From the NCBI GenBank assembly GCA_035771175.1, contig CM069593.1, forward strand, positions 23,040,456 through 23,104,455: a stretch of DNA of 64,000 bases. The letters run 5' to 3'. Positions 62,704 to 64,000 of the stretch are shown here, in pieces (position 1 is the stretch's first letter; every line of letters starts with the position of its first letter). Origin of the DNA: Paratinospora sagittata. Taxonomy: Eukaryota; Streptophyta; Magnoliopsida; Ranunculales; Menispermaceae. The position numbers and the translations under genes are program-made. The notes under the pieces are model-generated. The model saw nothing but the letters and a program-made list of their open reading frames with translations, ran no database searches and was not told where the DNA came from.

Positions 62704-64000
62704 ATGACAAATAGACTTGTTTCTATTATATGCTACAGCGGTGGTTCTGTAGTACATGATTCACGAGGTGCATCATACGATAGACCGCCAGTAGGGCTTG
62801 TAAGAGTTCGATCAGGCATTGATTTTGAAGAATTTGAAGGGGTTATTCGAGGTAAACTACGGATTTCAATGTGTGCAACGATCAATATCACCTATAGATA
62901 TCCTTTGCTTTTTGGCGAAAAGGATTTCAATTATACGGTTCTTCCTATTAGCAATGAGGAAGAACTAAGGGATATTTTTTTCATTTTGCAAGAGGTCCCA
63001 CCTCCTACTAATATGGAGGTGTATGTAGAAGTTGTTGGTGGAAATCCAACCGAAGGTCGTCAAACGGGTCATCGGCGAAGCCACATAAATTTTGGCGGTC
63101 ATAGTGCACGAAGATCAATGGAGCACATTGGTCCGAGTACAGCTTCACCTATTGATGCTACAATCGATCACATGACCAATGATTCTGAAGATGGCAGCCC
63201 TTCAAATGTACATTTGTCTGATGATGAATTCAATTTTGAAGACGACGACAGTGATGAAAACAGTGATGAGGATGACGGACATGAGATGAATAATTTTGTT
63301 GATTTGCGTGGTCCTTTGTTGAGAGTAATTGAAAATGATGGGTCTATGTATGCATCGCCACTACGAGAAGATGGCAATGGCGTAAGCATTGAAGAAACAG
63401 AGTTACAAGACACTGAGTTGCATAGTATGGGTGATACACCACAACCTATCACAGCAAGTTTTGAGCCTCCATCACCGAATTTCATGGAGCTTAATCATGA
63501 AGCTATGACCCCGTTATCAGACAATCATGATAACATATCGATGGGGTGGAACGAGTTACAAGATCTTTGCGAAGGACTCATATTTCCCTCAAAGGAAGAC
63601 TTGCAACATAGAGTAAAACGATGTTGTATAGCGAAGCAACAAGAATATGTTGTGGTCGATTCAGAACCCAAATTTTGGTCAATTAGGTGTAAGAAATCGA
63701 AAGATGGTTGTCAGTGGAGGCTACCGGCTTCGAAACGCAAGAAATCGGGATTGTTTGAGATCACAAAATGCCCATTTTCACACACATGTATTTATGCCCA
63801 AATGTCGCAAGATCATAGACAATTGGATTTAAAGCTAATATATCGCGAAATTTTTGATATTGTAAAGCGAGATCCTTCAACTTCTGTGTCGGCGCTACAT
63901 CAAGTCATTAAAAATAATTACAAATACGATGTGCATTACAAAAAAGTGTGGCGTGCAAAAAAAAAGGTGATGGAAAAGATATTTGGTGATTGGGAGGGAT
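62704..64000 (+). CDS. mudrA: MuDR/MURA-type transposase, N-terminal 432 codons (runs off the window)
   Basis: The frame is open from ATG 62704 to the window end. Residues 1-115 form a compact N-terminal domain (VSIICYSGGSVVHDS, RISMCATINITYRYPLLF, MEVYVEVVGG), followed by an acidic linker (about 155-200). From about 310 comes the plant MuDR DNA-binding region: FWSIRCKKSKDGCQWRLPAS, KSGLFEITKCPFSHTC, then MSQDHRQLDLKLIYREI. Its metal-binding set is C329, C336, H360, C362. MURA proteins bind the terminal repeats and cut and paste the element; the DDE catalytic domain normally follows, beyond the window. With no stop or frameshift in 1.3 kb, this is the best-preserved transposon gene in the window. 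It is likely the source that mobilised the Pack-MULE at 43881. The start is the first Met after an acceptor-like site. Confidence 0.88.
   Translation, partial: MTNRLVSIICYSGGSVVHDSRGASYDRPPVGLVRVRSGIDFEEFEGVIRGKLRISMCATINITYRYPLLFGEKDFNYTVLPISNEEELRDIFFILQEVPPPTNMEVYVEVVGGNPTEGRQTGHRRSHINFGGHSARRSMEHIGPSTASPIDATIDHMTNDSEDGSPSNVHLSDDEFNFEDDDSDENSDEDDGHEMNNFVDLRGPLLRVIENDGSMYASPLREDGNGVSIEETELQDTELHSMGDTPQPITASFEPPSPNFMELNHEAMTPLSDNHDNISMGWNELQDLCEGLIFPSKEDLQHRVKRCCIAKQQEYVVVDSEPKFWSIRCKKSKDGCQWRLPASKRKKSGLFEITKCPFSHTCIYAQMSQDHRQLDLKLIYREIFDIVKRDPSTSVSALHQVIKNNYKYDVHYKKVWRAKKKVMEKIFGDWEG

Larger units (their letters stand above)
58316..64000 (+). mobile_element. Left part of a potentially autonomous MULE of the same family
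   Basis: It starts GGGATTTTTTACATGATTAC at 58316, identical to the right terminus of the Pack-MULE, and continues with the same ACAAATGnCAT, ACAGTCAGC and GGCGCnnAGGTGGC-type blocks and palindromes. It encodes a MuDR-type transposase from 62704 to beyond the window edge, so the right terminus and second TSD copy (expected TAGCTATCA, 58307-58315) lie outside. The 58560-62703 interior holds a CT-rich leader, a likely intron and foreign inserts. Confidence 0.8.

Overview
The window is nuclear DNA of a dicot-type flowering plant. It shows spliced GT-AG genes of plant families (a group B MAP kinase, a plant-type CCCH protein, two small plant proteins), AT-rich spacers, and dense plant transposable elements: Ty1/copia, Ty3/gypsy LTR, L1-type LINEs, a tRNA-derived SINE, hAT-type and foldback MITEs, Mutator-like elements (MULEs) and a decayed pararetrovirus fragment. 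The species cannot be named from the sequence. No CRISPR array, operon or bacterial feature is present.

Layout. 1-9543 (+): the 3' part of a ZC3H15/DFRP1-type CCCH zinc-finger gene, whose last intron (1020-9363) is 8.3 kb and filled with repeat, LINE and copia debris. 10641-14018 (-): a complete six-exon MAP kinase gene, most like MPK13, convergent with the first gene. 14.0-23.5 kb: intergenic, holding MITEs and a decayed Ty1/copia element with recognisable LTRs (17870-21180). 23553-23828 and 39442-39726 (-): two single-exon genes for small proteins sharing a PPxRGxIKAxI motif. The roughly 15 kb between them is AT-rich and has no convincing gene, but contains a 469-bp foldback element, a gypsy LTR remnant, an hAT-type MITE with target-site duplication (TSD) and a 111-nt hairpin that could be a small-RNA precursor.

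41295-58002 (-): I propose that a conserved C-terminal membrane-anchor exon (41295-41563) and a serine-rich N-terminal exon (57834-58002) form one two-exon gene with a 16.3-kb intron. That intron contains a SINE, a LINE split by a MULE, an hAT-type element, LINE debris and a nearly full-length L1-type LINE with a 13-bp TSD (50071-56512).

58316-64000 (+): the left part of a larger MULE of the same family, starting about 310 bp upstream of that gene's start codon, with a MuDR-type transposase ORF open to the window edge.

The most distinctive system is the MULE pair. The non-autonomous copy (43881-45573) has a perfect 9-bp TSD, long terminal inverted repeats built from repeated ~37-47-bp palindromes centred on GGCGTCTTTTnAAAAGACGCC, and an 861-bp open frame derived from a glutaredoxin-like host gene. 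The 58-kb copy shares the same terminus and palindromes and encodes a transposase that could mobilise both. All functional statements rest on recalled family motifs; no database search was run.
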